Positions 1 to 8,821 of a stretch of DNA of 64,000 nt are shown piece by piece. A model generated the notes under the pieces. The model ran no database searches. It saw only the letters and a program-made list of their open reading frames with translations, and was not told the origin of the DNA. Made by a program: the position numbers and the translations under genes. Each line of letters opens with the position of its first letter. Position 1 is the first letter of the stretch. Location: assembly GCF_023273855.1 (NCBI RefSeq), contig NZ_CP096884.1, forward strand, positions 3,224,001-3,288,000, given 5' to 3'. This DNA comes from Seonamhaeicola sp. ML3. Its GTDB lineage: Bacteria; Bacteroidota; Bacteroidia; Flavobacteriales; Flavobacteriaceae.

Positions 1-701
1 TGCATGGCGGAGGCTTTGCAAGCGGTTCTAGAAATGAACCCCATATCACTAAGTTTTGCAAAAAACTTACCCAGCATGGCTTTGCTGTAGCTTCAATTTC
101 CTATAGATTAAGTATGAAAAACAAAGGGTTTGGATGCGATGTAAAACGAAAGGATAAAATAAAAGCATTCAATACAGCTTCTGAAGATATAAGTCATGCC
201 ACTAAATTTTTAATAAAAAACAGTAAAAAACTGGGGATAGACACCAATAAGATAGTCTTAGCGGGCACAAGTTCTGGAGCAGAAGCAGTATTAAACCTTG
301 TTTATTTACATGAAAACAAAATACTACCCAAAGATTATAAATACTCAGGTGTTATTGGGTTTGCTGGCGCAGTAACATCTTTAGAAAAAGTGAATGCATC
401 GAAAGCCATACCCACTCAATTATTTCATGGAACGAATGATAATTTGGTACCTTACTACATAGCAGCTCATCACTTTTGTAATGAAGATAAGGCCGGGTAT
501 TTAATACTTCATGGATCTCGTGCCATAGCAGATCGTCTAAAAGGTCTAGGAAAAAGTTACTATTTGGTATCGATTATTGCCGAACCACATGAAAGATCGA
601 GCGCTCCCATGTTTACTCATTTTAATGATATTCTAGATTTTCTCAATAATGATGTTATGAGAGAAAAAATTAGACAAACCGAACGTACCTTAGGTTTCTA
701 A
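1..701 (+). CDS. alpha/beta hydrolase (esterase/lipase-like), 5' end outside the window
   Basis: The reading frame is already open at base 3 and begins with His-Gly-Gly-Gly, the oxyanion-hole motif of the hormone-sensitive-lipase-like esterases, so the N-terminus lies upstream of the window. The Met at 114 is internal and is not the start. Further along are the nucleophile elbow GTSSG (codons near 264-278), an HGTND segment that would supply the acid (near 427-441), and a late EPHER histidine, giving a plausible Ser-Asp-His triad. It probably hydrolyses a carboxylester, but the substrate cannot be told from the sequence. The next gene is convergent. I am confident of the fold and of the truncation, not of the substrate. 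Confidence 0.8.
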   Translation, partial: HGGGFASGSRNEPHITKFCKKLTQHGFAVASISYRLSMKNKGFGCDVKRKDKIKAFNTASEDISHATKFLIKNSKKLGIDTNKIVLAGTSSGAEAVLNLVYLHENKILPKDYKYSGVIGFAGAVTSLEKVNASKAIPTQLFHGTNDNLVPYYIAAHHFCNEDKAGYLILHGSRAIADRLKGLGKSYYLVSIIAEPHERSSAPMFTHFNDILDFLNNDVMREKIRQTERTLGF

Positions 702-757
702 TTGTTGCTTGTTACTATCACTTTTTTTTCATAATTCTGAACTCAAAGAATTTAGTA

Positions 758-2491
758 TTAATGATGTGAAGAAACTTCGCTAGCACCCTTGGGTATTCTT
801 ATATCCTCGACCAACTTTTGAATTTCTTTAGATGGCGCCTTAGTAAATCTCATAATAGTAATGGCAACCCCAAAATTTAAGAGCATAGCAACTGTCCCAA
901 AACCTTCTGGAGATATCCCAAACCACCATTCGCTCTTATCTGGTAAGGTTTCATCGAACCAACCTAATTTATACTTAATCATGTAAAGCAACATGGATAC
1001 AATACCAACTACCATTCCTACAATAGCACCTTCTTTATTCATACGTTTGTAAAAAATCCCTAAAACAATGGCTGGAAAGAATGACGCAGCAGCTAAACCA
1101 AAGGCTAAAGCTACAACAGCAGCAACAAACCCCGGAGGGTGAATACCATAGTAACCTGCTATAACTACCGCCCCTACGGCAGACAAACGCGCGGCTATTA
1201 ACTCGCCTTTTTCTGAAATAGAAGGTTTGATAACTTTCTTAATTAAATCGTGTGATACCGATGCCGAAATAACCAATAGCAATCCGGCAGCAGTAGATAA
1301 TGCTGCAGCTAAACCACCGGCAGCAACTAGCGCTATAACCCAATTAGGCAATTTGGCAATTTCGGGGTTTGCTAACACCATGATATCTCTATCAACAGTT
1401 AATTCATTCTTTGATTTATCGGCTAAATATTGAATATTACCATCTCCATTTTTGTCTTCAAAACTTATAAGTCCTGTAGTTTCCCATTTCTTAAACCATT
1501 CGGGCATCTTGGCATAGGGTTGATTAGAAACCGTTTCAATCATATTTGTTCTTGCAAAAACAGCAACAGCAGGTGCAGTTGTGTAAAGAAGTACAATTAA
1601 TAGTAAGGCAATACCAGCTGATTTTCTGGCATCTTTTACCCGCTTTACGGTAAAAAACCGAACAATTACATGAGGCAACCCAGCCGTACCCACCATAAGT
1701 GCTAACGTTATGGCAAACATGTCTATGGTTGATTTGGTTCCCTCTGTATATTCTGAAAAGCCTAACTCGGTGCTCAAACCATCCAGTTTATCCAAAAGGT
1801 ACCCTGAGCCATCAGTCAACTTGTCTCCAAAACCAAATTGTGGAATAGGATTCCCTGTCATTTGAAAAGAAATAAAAATAGCAGGAACCATAAAAGCAAA
1901 AATAAGCACACAATATTGGGCTACCTGCGTATACGTGATACCTTTCATCCCTCCAAGAACAGCGTAGAAAAGAACAATGAGCATCCCAATAATTACACCA
2001 GTGTTAATGTCTACCTCCAAAAAACGTGAAAACACAATACCAACACCACGCATCTGCCCAGCCACATATGTAAACGACACAATGAGCGCACAAAACACTG
2101 CTACAATTCTTGCCGTTTTAGAATAGTATCTATCTCCAATAAAATCGGGTACAGTAAATTTACCGAACTTACGCAGGTAAGGTGCCAAAAGCAGTGCCAA
2201 GAGCACATAACCTCCAGTCCATCCCATAAGATAGACTGCACCATCGTAACCAGCAAAAGAAATAATACCGGCCATAGATATAAATGATGCTGCACTCATC
2301 CAATCGGCCGCAGTTGCCATACCATTTGCCCAAGGCGAAACACCACCTCCGGCTACATAAAATTCTTTTGTAGAACTTGCCCGTGACCAGATTGCGATAC
2401 CAATGTATAAAGTAAATGTTAATCCAACTAAGATATAAGTCCAATCCTGTACGCCCATAGCTGCAACTAGAAATTTAATCGTTATAGCCAT
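758..2491 (-). CDS. sodium:solute symporter, ActP-like (acetate/short-chain acid permease type)
   Basis: This 577-residue membrane protein has the 13-helix pattern of the SSS family. The signature region FYVAGGGVSPWANGMATAADWMS at residues about 44-66 is typical of the VC_2705/ActP branch that imports acetate or other short monocarboxylates with Na+. A charged loop at about 325-375 contains DKNGDGN, which resembles a calcium-binding loop. The listed start is Met1, but MGVQDW at residue 13 is also possible. Its 5' end overlaps the stop of the DUF4212 gene by 17 bp, so the two are translationally coupled. The pairing of DUF4212 with this symporter subfamily is well known. Substrate is inferred from family only. 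Confidence 0.85.
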   Translation of the reverse strand: MAITIKFLVAAMGVQDWTYILVGLTFTLYIGIAIWSRASSTKEFYVAGGGVSPWANGMATAADWMSAASFISMAGIISFAGYDGAVYLMGWTGGYVLLALLLAPYLRKFGKFTVPDFIGDRYYSKTARIVAVFCALIVSFTYVAGQMRGVGIVFSRFLEVDINTGVIIGMLIVLFYAVLGGMKGITYTQVAQYCVLIFAFMVPAIFISFQMTGNPIPQFGFGDKLTDGSGYLLDKLDGLSTELGFSEYTEGTKSTIDMFAITLALMVGTAGLPHVIVRFFTVKRVKDARKSAGIALLLIVLLYTTAPAVAVFARTNMIETVSNQPYAKMPEWFKKWETTGLISFEDKNGDGNIQYLADKSKNELTVDRDIMVLANPEIAKLPNWVIALVAAGGLAAALSTAAGLLLVISASVSHDLIKKVIKPSISEKGELIAARLSAVGAVVIAGYYGIHPPGFVAAVVALAFGLAAASFFPAIVLGIFYKRMNKEGAIVGMVVGIVSMLLYMIKYKLGWFDETLPDKSEWWFGISPEGFGTVAMLLNFGVAITIMRFTKAPSKEIQKLVEDIRIPKGASEVSSHH

Positions 2492-2732
2492 ATTTTTTAT
2501 CCAGTTTATTCATGAGACGTACATAAACAAAGATGAGAATAACGAACACATACATAGACCCTTGCTGTGCAAACCAAAAGCCTAGTTTAAATCCGCTTAT
2601 TTTAATAGTATTTAATTCGTCTTTAAACAAGATACCTGCTCCATAAGATACTAGAAACCATATTAAGAGGAGTGCTAAAACATATTTAATGTTTTCTTTC
2701 CAATAGGCTTTTGCCTTATTTTTATCAGTCAT
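2475..2732 (-). CDS. DUF4212 small membrane subunit of the symporter
   Basis: An 85-residue protein with two hydrophobic helices (about residues 13-33 and 52-72) and a charged C-terminal tail. DUF4212 proteins are found directly upstream of ActP-like symporters and are thought to be accessory subunits; here the gene is the first of the pair and overlaps the symporter start. About 80 bp separate it from the divergent TfoX-N gene, and the shared intergenic region must hold both promoters. The family is recognised from length, topology and context. The molecular role is not established. Confidence 0.8.
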   Translation of the reverse strand: MTDKNKAKAYWKENIKYVLALLLIWFLVSYGAGILFKDELNTIKISGFKLGFWFAQQGSMYVFVILIFVYVRLMNKLDKKYGYND

Positions 2733-2811
2733 TTTTTAGTTGGTTATAATTTCTAAAGATAGAAAAATGTATTTTTAGGGTTACAACACTATCTTAATCA
2801 AATTTTAAATC

Positions 2812-3180
2812 ATGGCTTACGACAACTATTTAGCAGACCGAATTATCAATCAGCTTAAAGAGAAAAAAGTAAACTTCACAGATCAAAAAATGATGGGTGG
2901 ATTGTTGTTTAAATTAGATGGCAAAATGCTTTGTGGTATTAATATTGACAAAAAATTTGGCGATAGTCTATTAATGGCACGTATTGGTGAAGACGCTTAT
3001 GAAAAAGCGCTTGAAAAGCCGTATTGTTTGCCCATGGATTTTACCGGCCGCCCCATGAAAGGTTATATTTTTGTTACACCCGAGGGTTTTGATTCTGAAG
3101 ATGATTTAAGTTACTGGCTAGATTTATGTATTGCATTTAACCCTAAGGCGAAGGCGAGCAAACCTAGAAGGAAAAAATAA
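2812..3180 (+). CDS. TfoX/Sxy N-terminal-domain protein
   Basis: A 122-residue cytosolic protein consisting only of the TfoX N-terminal domain: the conserved KMMGG segment near residue 26, an internal LCGINIDKK strand and the late MKGYIFV motif. In Gamma-proteobacteria full-length TfoX/Sxy activates competence genes, but in Bacteroidota the stand-alone N-domain has no proven role and should not be read as a competence regulator. The basic C-terminal tail (KPRRKK) could bind nucleic acid. It is monocistronic, facing away from the symporter pair. Confidence 0.75.
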   Translation: MAYDNYLADRIINQLKEKKVNFTDQKMMGGLLFKLDGKMLCGINIDKKFGDSLLMARIGEDAYEKALEKPYCLPMDFTGRPMKGYIFVTPEGFDSEDDLSYWLDLCIAFNPKAKASKPRRKK

Positions 3181-3230
3181 ACTAAGTTTTACACACCCAC
3201 TTCATTGCATTTTTTTAATATTTTTTTGGA

Positions 3231-3277
3231 AACATGACAAATGTTAGTTTTTAATAGATAACCCCAATGTACTTTTG
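3231..3277 (+). promoter_or_regulatory. nrfH promoter with CRP/FNR-like site
   Basis: A -7 element TACTTTTG lies at 3270-3277. The 17-bp sequence at 3231-3247 contains TGAC-AAAT-GTTA, one mismatch from a TGAC-N4-GTCA palindrome. If the first T of the -7 box is at -12, the site centre falls near -41, the class II activator position of CRP/FNR proteins. The same motif, with the same 22-nt gap to its -7 box, precedes the carbonic anhydrase gene. The site is seen directly; the regulator is inferred. Confidence 0.55.
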
Positions 3278-3321
3278 GTTCAACAATATTTAGGATATAA
3301 AACTCCTTAAAAACTAAAGAC

Positions 3322-3921
3322 TTGAACCTAAAGAAAAAAGAAATTCTACCCAACAAAAAGTCCAGATGGCGTCCCGTAGCTATTGTGCTCATAGGTGCTC
3401 TTGTAGGTTTGGGCTTTTTTATGGCTAAGGAAGCCTCGTTAGTTTCCTATATGTCTAACAAGCCAGAGGCTTGTGTTAATTGCCATGTCATGACCCCTAT
3501 GTACAATAGTTGGATGCACAGTTCTCACCGCGAATATGCCAACTGTAACGATTGTCATGTTCCTCATGATAACGTAGCAAACAAATACTTTTTTAAAGCT
3601 AAAGACGGTTTATTTCATGCCTCGATTTTTACAGCTAGAATGGAGCCTGAAGTCATGTTTATGCGCGAGGCTTCCGAAGAAGTCGTTCAAGACAACTGTA
3701 TAAGATGCCATGTTCAACAGGTAACACAAGTAAAATATGATGGTTGGCTAGACGGACACAAAGCGAGTAGAACAGACCGAAAATGTTGGGAATGCCATCA
3801 AGAAATACCTCATGGTACTGTTCACGGTATTTCAACTATAAGAAACAACATTGCGCCAATTCCAACCGATACGGTTACCACAGTAATACCTAAATGGCTG
3901 GATAATAAAATAAACGATTAA
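3322..3921 (+). CDS. nrfH: cytochrome c nitrite reductase membrane subunit NrfH (tetrahaem)
   Basis: A 199-residue NapC/NirT-family protein that passes electrons from the quinol pool to NrfA in the periplasm. There is one N-terminal membrane anchor (about residues 20-40) followed by four CXXCH haem sites: CVNCH, CNDCH, CIRCH and CWECH. The start is taken as TTG at 3322 because the first in-frame ATG (3421) would remove most of the anchor. It begins the nrfHA-ccsBA operon, 36 bp ahead of nrfA. Four haem sites match the family exactly, so the assignment is firm; only the start codon is uncertain. Confidence 0.93.
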   Translation: MNLKKKEILPNKKSRWRPVAIVLIGALVGLGFFMAKEASLVSYMSNKPEACVNCHVMTPMYNSWMHSSHREYANCNDCHVPHDNVANKYFFKAKDGLFHASIFTARMEPEVMFMREASEEVVQDNCIRCHVQQVTQVKYDGWLDGHKASRTDRKCWECHQEIPHGTVHGISTIRNNIAPIPTDTVTTVIPKWLDNKIND

Positions 3922-3957
3922 AACTAATTTACACGACCCACAAATATTTTTAAAAAG

Positions 3958-5436
3958 ATGAAAAACAAAGTATTATTTATTGTAACTGTAGTTGTAGTTT
4001 TCCTTTTGGGATTACTCGCTTCGAGCATTGTAAATAGGAAAAACGAAGCTAAATACAAGTATGTTCCTCAGGTGGAGATTGCCGAAAATGAACCAAGAAA
4101 TGAGGAATGGGGGAAAAATTTTCCGGCAGAATACCAATCATTTTTGCAAACCGAACAAGGTGACTTTGCTTCTTTTCAAGGTGGTAATGCCATGAGAGAT
4201 ATGTTGGAAGAAGATACACGATTAGCAGTACTTTGGGCAGGGTACGGATTCGCTAAAGACTACAATCAAGGTCGCGGTCACCAATACGCTGTTGAAGACA
4301 TCCACAACTCCTTAAGAACTGGTGGGCCAAAAGGTAAAGGTGACGGACCAATGCCAGCGACTTGTTGGACTTGTAAATCTCCGGATGTACCAAGATTAAT
4401 GAACGAAATTGGAATAGCTGAGTTCTACAGCGGTAAGTGGGCCGATAAAGGTGAAGAAGTTGTAAACCCGATTGGTTGTGCAGATTGTCACGATTCCAAA
4501 ACTATGAAATTAACCATTACGCGTCCAGCATTAGTTGAGGCGTTCGAAGCCATGGGCAAAGACATCAATAAAGCAACACACCAAGAAATGCGCTCTTTGG
4601 TTTGTGCACAGTGTCACGTAGAATATTACTTCAACAAAAACACACCAGGTAAAGAAGGCGTGCCTTACTTAACATTCCCTTGGAAAAACGGTATGTCTGT
4701 TGAAGCCATGGAAAAATACTACGACGATATGAACTTCAAAGATTGGACACATAAATTAAGTAAAGCGCCAATGCTAAAAGCACAGCATCCAGGTTACGAA
4801 ACTTACCTAACTGGTGTTCACGCCGACAGAGGCGTTTCTTGTGCCGATTGCCACATGCCATATAAGAGCGAAGGTGGTCAAAAATTCACAGATCACCACA
4901 TACAGTCGCCTCTTAATAATGTAGCCAACTCTTGTCAAGTATGTCACCGTGAAGAAGCCGAAAAACTAAGAACTAATGTTTACGAGCGTCAGCAAAAAGC
5001 TGCAGAAAGCAGATTGCGTTTAGAAGATGCCTTAGTAAGAATGCACGTAGAGGCTAAAAAATGTTGGGACTTAGGTGCTTCCGAAGAACAAATGAAAGAC
5101 ATCTTAATGGACATTCGTCACGCACAATGGCGTTGGGATTATGCAGCAGCAGCCCACGGTGCCTCTTTCCACTCTCCGGTTGAAACAGCTAGAGTATTAA
5201 GTAGCGGACTAGACAAAGCTACCGAAGGTCGTGTAAAACTGGCTCGCTTATTAGCAGAATTAGGACATAACAAACCTGTTGAAATACCAGATATTTCCAC
5301 TAAGGAAAAAGCACAGGCATATATTGGTTTAGATATGGAAAAACTAAACAAAGAAAAGGAAGAATTTAAAGCAAATCTTCTTCCAAAATGGTTAGAAGCA
5401 GCAGAAAAAAGAGAAGCTACTTATGGTACTAAGTAA
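3958..5436 (+). CDS. nrfA: ammonia-forming cytochrome c nitrite reductase NrfA
   Basis: A 492-residue periplasmic pentahaem enzyme that reduces nitrite to ammonium with six electrons and also detoxifies NO and hydroxylamine. It has an N-terminal membrane-spanning signal (residues 4-24). The diagnostic active-site haem motif is CWTCK (about residue 136), where Lys replaces the usual His ligand, followed by four ordinary CXXCH sites (CADCH, CAQCH, CADCH, CQVCH). Length and motif order are those of canonical NrfA. It works with NrfH as a membrane complex and needs haem attachment, supplied by the next gene. Confidence 0.95.
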   Translation: MKNKVLFIVTVVVVFLLGLLASSIVNRKNEAKYKYVPQVEIAENEPRNEEWGKNFPAEYQSFLQTEQGDFASFQGGNAMRDMLEEDTRLAVLWAGYGFAKDYNQGRGHQYAVEDIHNSLRTGGPKGKGDGPMPATCWTCKSPDVPRLMNEIGIAEFYSGKWADKGEEVVNPIGCADCHDSKTMKLTITRPALVEAFEAMGKDINKATHQEMRSLVCAQCHVEYYFNKNTPGKEGVPYLTFPWKNGMSVEAMEKYYDDMNFKDWTHKLSKAPMLKAQHPGYETYLTGVHADRGVSCADCHMPYKSEGGQKFTDHHIQSPLNNVANSCQVCHREEAEKLRTNVYERQQKAAESRLRLEDALVRMHVEAKKCWDLGASEEQMKDILMDIRHAQWRWDYAAAAHGASFHSPVETARVLSSGLDKATEGRVKLARLLAELGHNKPVEIPDISTKEKAQAYIGLDMEKLNKEKEEFKANLLPKWLEAAEKREATYGTK

Positions 5437-5476
5437 GTTTCCAAGAAAACTAAATATTTAAGTTAAGTAATAGTAA

Positions 5477-5530
5477 GGCCTTCTTGGCCGAAAGAGGTAA
5501 TCTTTGGAGGCGTTTCAAAGATTATCTCTT
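5477..5530 (+). promoter_or_regulatory. two hairpins between nrfA and ccsBA
   Basis: A short GGCC-ttctt-GGCC hairpin (5477-5489) is followed directly by a 15-bp stem (5492-5506 with 5516-5530, one G-U pair, 9-nt loop). Only four T residues follow, so this may be a weak terminator, an attenuator, or an RNA-stabilising structure that lowers ccsBA expression relative to nrfHA. The pairing is visible; the function is inferred. Confidence 0.5.
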
Positions 5531-5544
5531 TTAAAAATAAAGGT

Positions 5545-8500
5545 ATGAGCAAGTTATATAAATTCTTTTCCTCTTCAGGATTAGCATTAATCCTGTTATT
5601 GGTGTTCGCAATAGCCATGGGCGTTGCTACGTTTGTAGAAAATGATTACGGTACAGCAGTAGCTTGGGCCAGTATTTACGATTCTTGGTGGTTCGAAGTT
5701 GTAATGGTCGGCCTCGCCATAAGTTTTGTCTTCAATATTTTTAAATACAAACTGTATAGAAAACAGAAATGGGCCATTTTCTTATTTCATATTGCTTTTA
5801 TTGTCATTATCCTTGGGGCAGGTATTACGAGATATACGGCATTTAGTGGTATTATGCGTATTCGTGAAGGGAGTAGTTCTAATGTTATTATCTCAGATAC
5901 AAAACTTTTAACGGCAACAATTACCGACGGCAAAAACGAAAAGACCATTCACAAAAAACTGAGCTTTTCGCCGTTGGAAGACAATCATTTTGAAATCGAA
6001 ACTGATTTTAATGGCAAAGACATCAACATTAGTTATAATGAATATATCGCTGATGCTTCTCCAAAAGTAATTGAAGATTCCATTAACGGAAAACCACTTT
6101 TAGAAATGGTTGTTACCTCGGGCAATGGCAGAAATACCATTTACTTAGAGAAAGGAGAAATAGAACGCATAGGGTCGCACCAGCACGAAGTTGGTTTTGA
6201 GTCCAATAAAGAAGACATCATCAATATTTATGAAGATGACGGTACTTTTAAAATAAGAAGTCCGCATCCGGTAGATTTCTTTATTATGGCCAGTCAGCAA
6301 GCTGGTAAAATAAAGCAAGATACGCTTCAGCAGATATCATTAAAGACTTTGTTCCGTTCAGGAGATTTTTCTTTTGTACCAACCGCCTATTATCCAAATG
6401 GCACTTTTAAATTAGAGAGTTCTGCAATTACTAAAACCGATAACGATGCTACTTTAGATGATGCTTTAATCGTGAATGTTAAAGTGGGAAACGAAGCCGT
6501 TCAAGAAACCAACCTACTTTATCGCGAAGGTTTTTTACCTATAAAACATATTGGTGAGTTTGAGGATGACGTGCAGATCATCCTATCTTATGGTGCAGGA
6601 GCCATAGAATTGCCATTTTCATTAAAACTGAACGATTTTCAATTAGAACGCTATCCAGGCTCATCAAGTCCATCTGCCTATGCCAGTGAGGTTATGATAC
6701 TGGATGATGGACAACAAATACCGTATAGAATATTCATGAATAACGTTTTAGACCACAAGGGCTACAGGTTTTTTCAAGCCAGTTATGATACCGACGAACA
6801 AGGTACGGTTCTATCTGTAAATCACGACAGTGTGGGTACATGGGTAACTTATATCGGCTATTTTTTAATGGGTCTAGGTATGTTTTTCACCTTCTTCGGA
6901 AAGACATCGCGTTTTCAAATAATCAATAAAAAACTGAAAAAATTAAAAACCAAGACCGCTGTAGCTGTTGCTATTTTGACGTTATGGTTTGGTATGCCAT
7001 TCGCCAATGCAACCACTAATCAAGATAGTATTCCTGATGCACCTTCAATTGAAAACTTAATAAAGTCACAACAGATTGAGCAACAACAAGCCGATTTTTT
7101 TGGGCGCTTATTGGTTCAGGATTTAGACGGACGGATTAAACCCATAAACACACTGGCTTCAGAATGTATAAGAAAGATTTCCAGAAAGTCGTATTTCAAA
7201 TACCCAATAGACGGTGAAAACTTTAAACTTGATGTTAACCAGGTCTTTTTAGGAATGCACATGGCGCCAGGTGTTTGGCAGCGCATCCCTATTATTAAAG
7301 CCGATTCTGAAAAAACCGGTGACTTACTAAACGATATTCCTGTTGGTAAAAATGGACTGTATGCTTTTGTTAGCTTTTTGGATGAAAACGGAGCATATTT
7401 ACTATCTGAAACGGCAGAACAAGCCAATAAAAAGAAACCCGCCGAACGTAATGAGTTTGATAAGGAAGTCTTGAAAATTGACGAGCGTTTTAACATCCTT
7501 TACAATTTATTCACCGGTAATTATCTCAAGGTTTTTCCAAATAAAGAAGACACTAATAATACTTGGTTTAGTTACACGCACGACTTCAAGGATTTTAGTG
7601 ATGAAGATGGCAGGTTTGCCAAAAGTATTCTACCGGCATACTTTAATGATATGAGAACAGGTAAATACAATGAAGCCTATGAGAAAATAGGCTACATTAA
7701 AAAGTACCAAGACGTTATTGGAGCCAATATTATTCCGTCTCCAGAACGTATTGAGGCCGAGTTGTGGTACAACAAAGCCAATATTAATTTTTGGTTGTTC
7801 CAAGTGTTCTTTACCATTGGTTTTGTGTTGTTAATTATGGCCATTGTAAAGATGTTCCTTAACAACAAACTGGTAGATATCGTTTGGAACGGGCTTGTCT
7901 TACTCACGCTTATTTCGTTCTTGTTATTTACATTCAATATTATTTTACGTTGGTATGTATCACAGCATGCCCCATGGAGTAATGGTTACGAAATGCTGGT
8001 CTTTGTGGCTTGGTGTTTATTATTAAGCGGACTCTTAACGTTTAGAAAATCTGATTTTTCTTTACCGCTCTCCACCCTATTTTCTGGCGCCTTACTGTTT
8101 GTGAGTTATCTAGATTGGCTTAATCCAGAAATTACTAACCTCATGCCGGTATTAAAATCATATTGGTTGAAAATTCATGTGGCGACTATAGTTAGTAGTT
8201 ATGCGCCTTTAGCCTTATCGGCCGTTTTAGGCATCATGGCATTGTTGCTCATGTTATTCAAAACCAAAAAGACTAAAGATATCATCGAAATAAAAGTAAA
8301 GGAACTGTCTTACATCAACGAGCTTTCCATGACCATAGGGTTGTTCACATTGGCAGTAGGAACTTTTCTAGGAGGTGTTTGGGCCAATGAAAGCTGGGGA
8401 CGCTATTGGGCATGGGATCCAAAAGAAACTTGGGCACTTATTAGCATAATAGTATATGCTATTGTGTTACACTTGCGGTTTGTACCAAAGTTGAACAACT

Positions 8501-8724
8501 TCTTTACGCTTAATGTGGCCAGTATGTTTGCTTTTTGGTCAATTATCATGACCTCTTTTGGAGTAAATTATTACCTGTCTGGCTTGCACAGTTATGCCTC
8601 TGGAGACCCTGTTCCTGTCCCAAAATTTGTGTATTTGATTTTTATGGGTATGGTATTGATTAGTATTCTCGTGGCTTTTAAACAGGGAAAAAACAAATTA
8701 CAAACAACTAAAGGAACCCGATAG
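5545..8724 (+). CDS. fused ResB-CcsA cytochrome c synthase (system II)
   Basis: At 1059 residues this is a fusion of the two halves of the system II haem exporter/ligase. The first half is ResB/Ccs1-like: four membrane helices with a large periplasmic domain, ending near residue 460. After a second signal-like helix (about 470-490) and another periplasmic domain comes CcsA, with about eight helices and the WWD-type motif WGRYWAWDPKE near residue 951. Histidines in HAPWSNGYE, LKIHV and LHSYASG are the expected haem ligands. It exports haem and joins it to CXXCH cysteines. CcsBA fusions are common in Bacteroidota and often accompany nrfHA. Its placement suggests a dedicated role for the NrfHA haems. 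Confidence 0.9.
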   Translation: MSKLYKFFSSSGLALILLLVFAIAMGVATFVENDYGTAVAWASIYDSWWFEVVMVGLAISFVFNIFKYKLYRKQKWAIFLFHIAFIVIILGAGITRYTAFSGIMRIREGSSSNVIISDTKLLTATITDGKNEKTIHKKLSFSPLEDNHFEIETDFNGKDINISYNEYIADASPKVIEDSINGKPLLEMVVTSGNGRNTIYLEKGEIERIGSHQHEVGFESNKEDIINIYEDDGTFKIRSPHPVDFFIMASQQAGKIKQDTLQQISLKTLFRSGDFSFVPTAYYPNGTFKLESSAITKTDNDATLDDALIVNVKVGNEAVQETNLLYREGFLPIKHIGEFEDDVQIILSYGAGAIELPFSLKLNDFQLERYPGSSSPSAYASEVMILDDGQQIPYRIFMNNVLDHKGYRFFQASYDTDEQGTVLSVNHDSVGTWVTYIGYFLMGLGMFFTFFGKTSRFQIINKKLKKLKTKTAVAVAILTLWFGMPFANATTNQDSIPDAPSIENLIKSQQIEQQQADFFGRLLVQDLDGRIKPINTLASECIRKISRKSYFKYPIDGENFKLDVNQVFLGMHMAPGVWQRIPIIKADSEKTGDLLNDIPVGKNGLYAFVSFLDENGAYLLSETAEQANKKKPAERNEFDKEVLKIDERFNILYNLFTGNYLKVFPNKEDTNNTWFSYTHDFKDFSDEDGRFAKSILPAYFNDMRTGKYNEAYEKIGYIKKYQDVIGANIIPSPERIEAELWYNKANINFWLFQVFFTIGFVLLIMAIVKMFLNNKLVDIVWNGLVLLTLISFLLFTFNIILRWYVSQHAPWSNGYEMLVFVAWCLLLSGLLTFRKSDFSLPLSTLFSGALLFVSYLDWLNPEITNLMPVLKSYWLKIHVATIVSSYAPLALSAVLGIMALLLMLFKTKKTKDIIEIKVKELSYINELSMTIGLFTLAVGTFLGGVWANESWGRYWAWDPKETWALISIIVYAIVLHLRFVPKLNNFFTLNVASMFAFWSIIMTSFGVNYYLSGLHSYASGDPVPVPKFVYLIFMGMVLISILVAFKQGKNKLQTTKGTR

Positions 8725-8748
8725 TTATTTTTTTAAAATTTAAACCAA

Positions 8749-8795
8749 AACCTGACAAAAGTTAGATTTTATAGTTATTCAGTGAGGTAATTTTG
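8749..8795 (+). promoter_or_regulatory. carbonic anhydrase promoter with the same CRP/FNR-like site as nrfH
   Basis: The -7 element TAATTTTG is at 8788-8795. The 17-bp motif at 8749-8765 contains TGAC-AAAA-GTTA and matches the nrfH site at 15 of 17 positions, again 22 nt upstream of the -7 box. This suggests that the carbonic anhydrase and nrf genes share one regulator. Confidence 0.5.
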
Positions 8796-8821
8796 TAGTA
8801 CAATTACAAATTACTCCAATT

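Noticed and set aside
2812-3180. Competence regulator TfoX
   Set aside because: Only the N-terminal domain is present and no competence genes are nearby; the regulator role is unproven in this phylum.
3189-3392. Minus-strand ORF of 67 codons ahead of nrfH
   Set aside because: It covers the nrfH promoter and start, has no recognisable domain and no ordinary start context; read as a shadow frame.
7116-7496. Minus-strand ORF of 126 codons inside ccsBA
   Set aside because: Lies wholly within a well-supported gene; Ser- and Leu-rich composition typical of an antisense frame.
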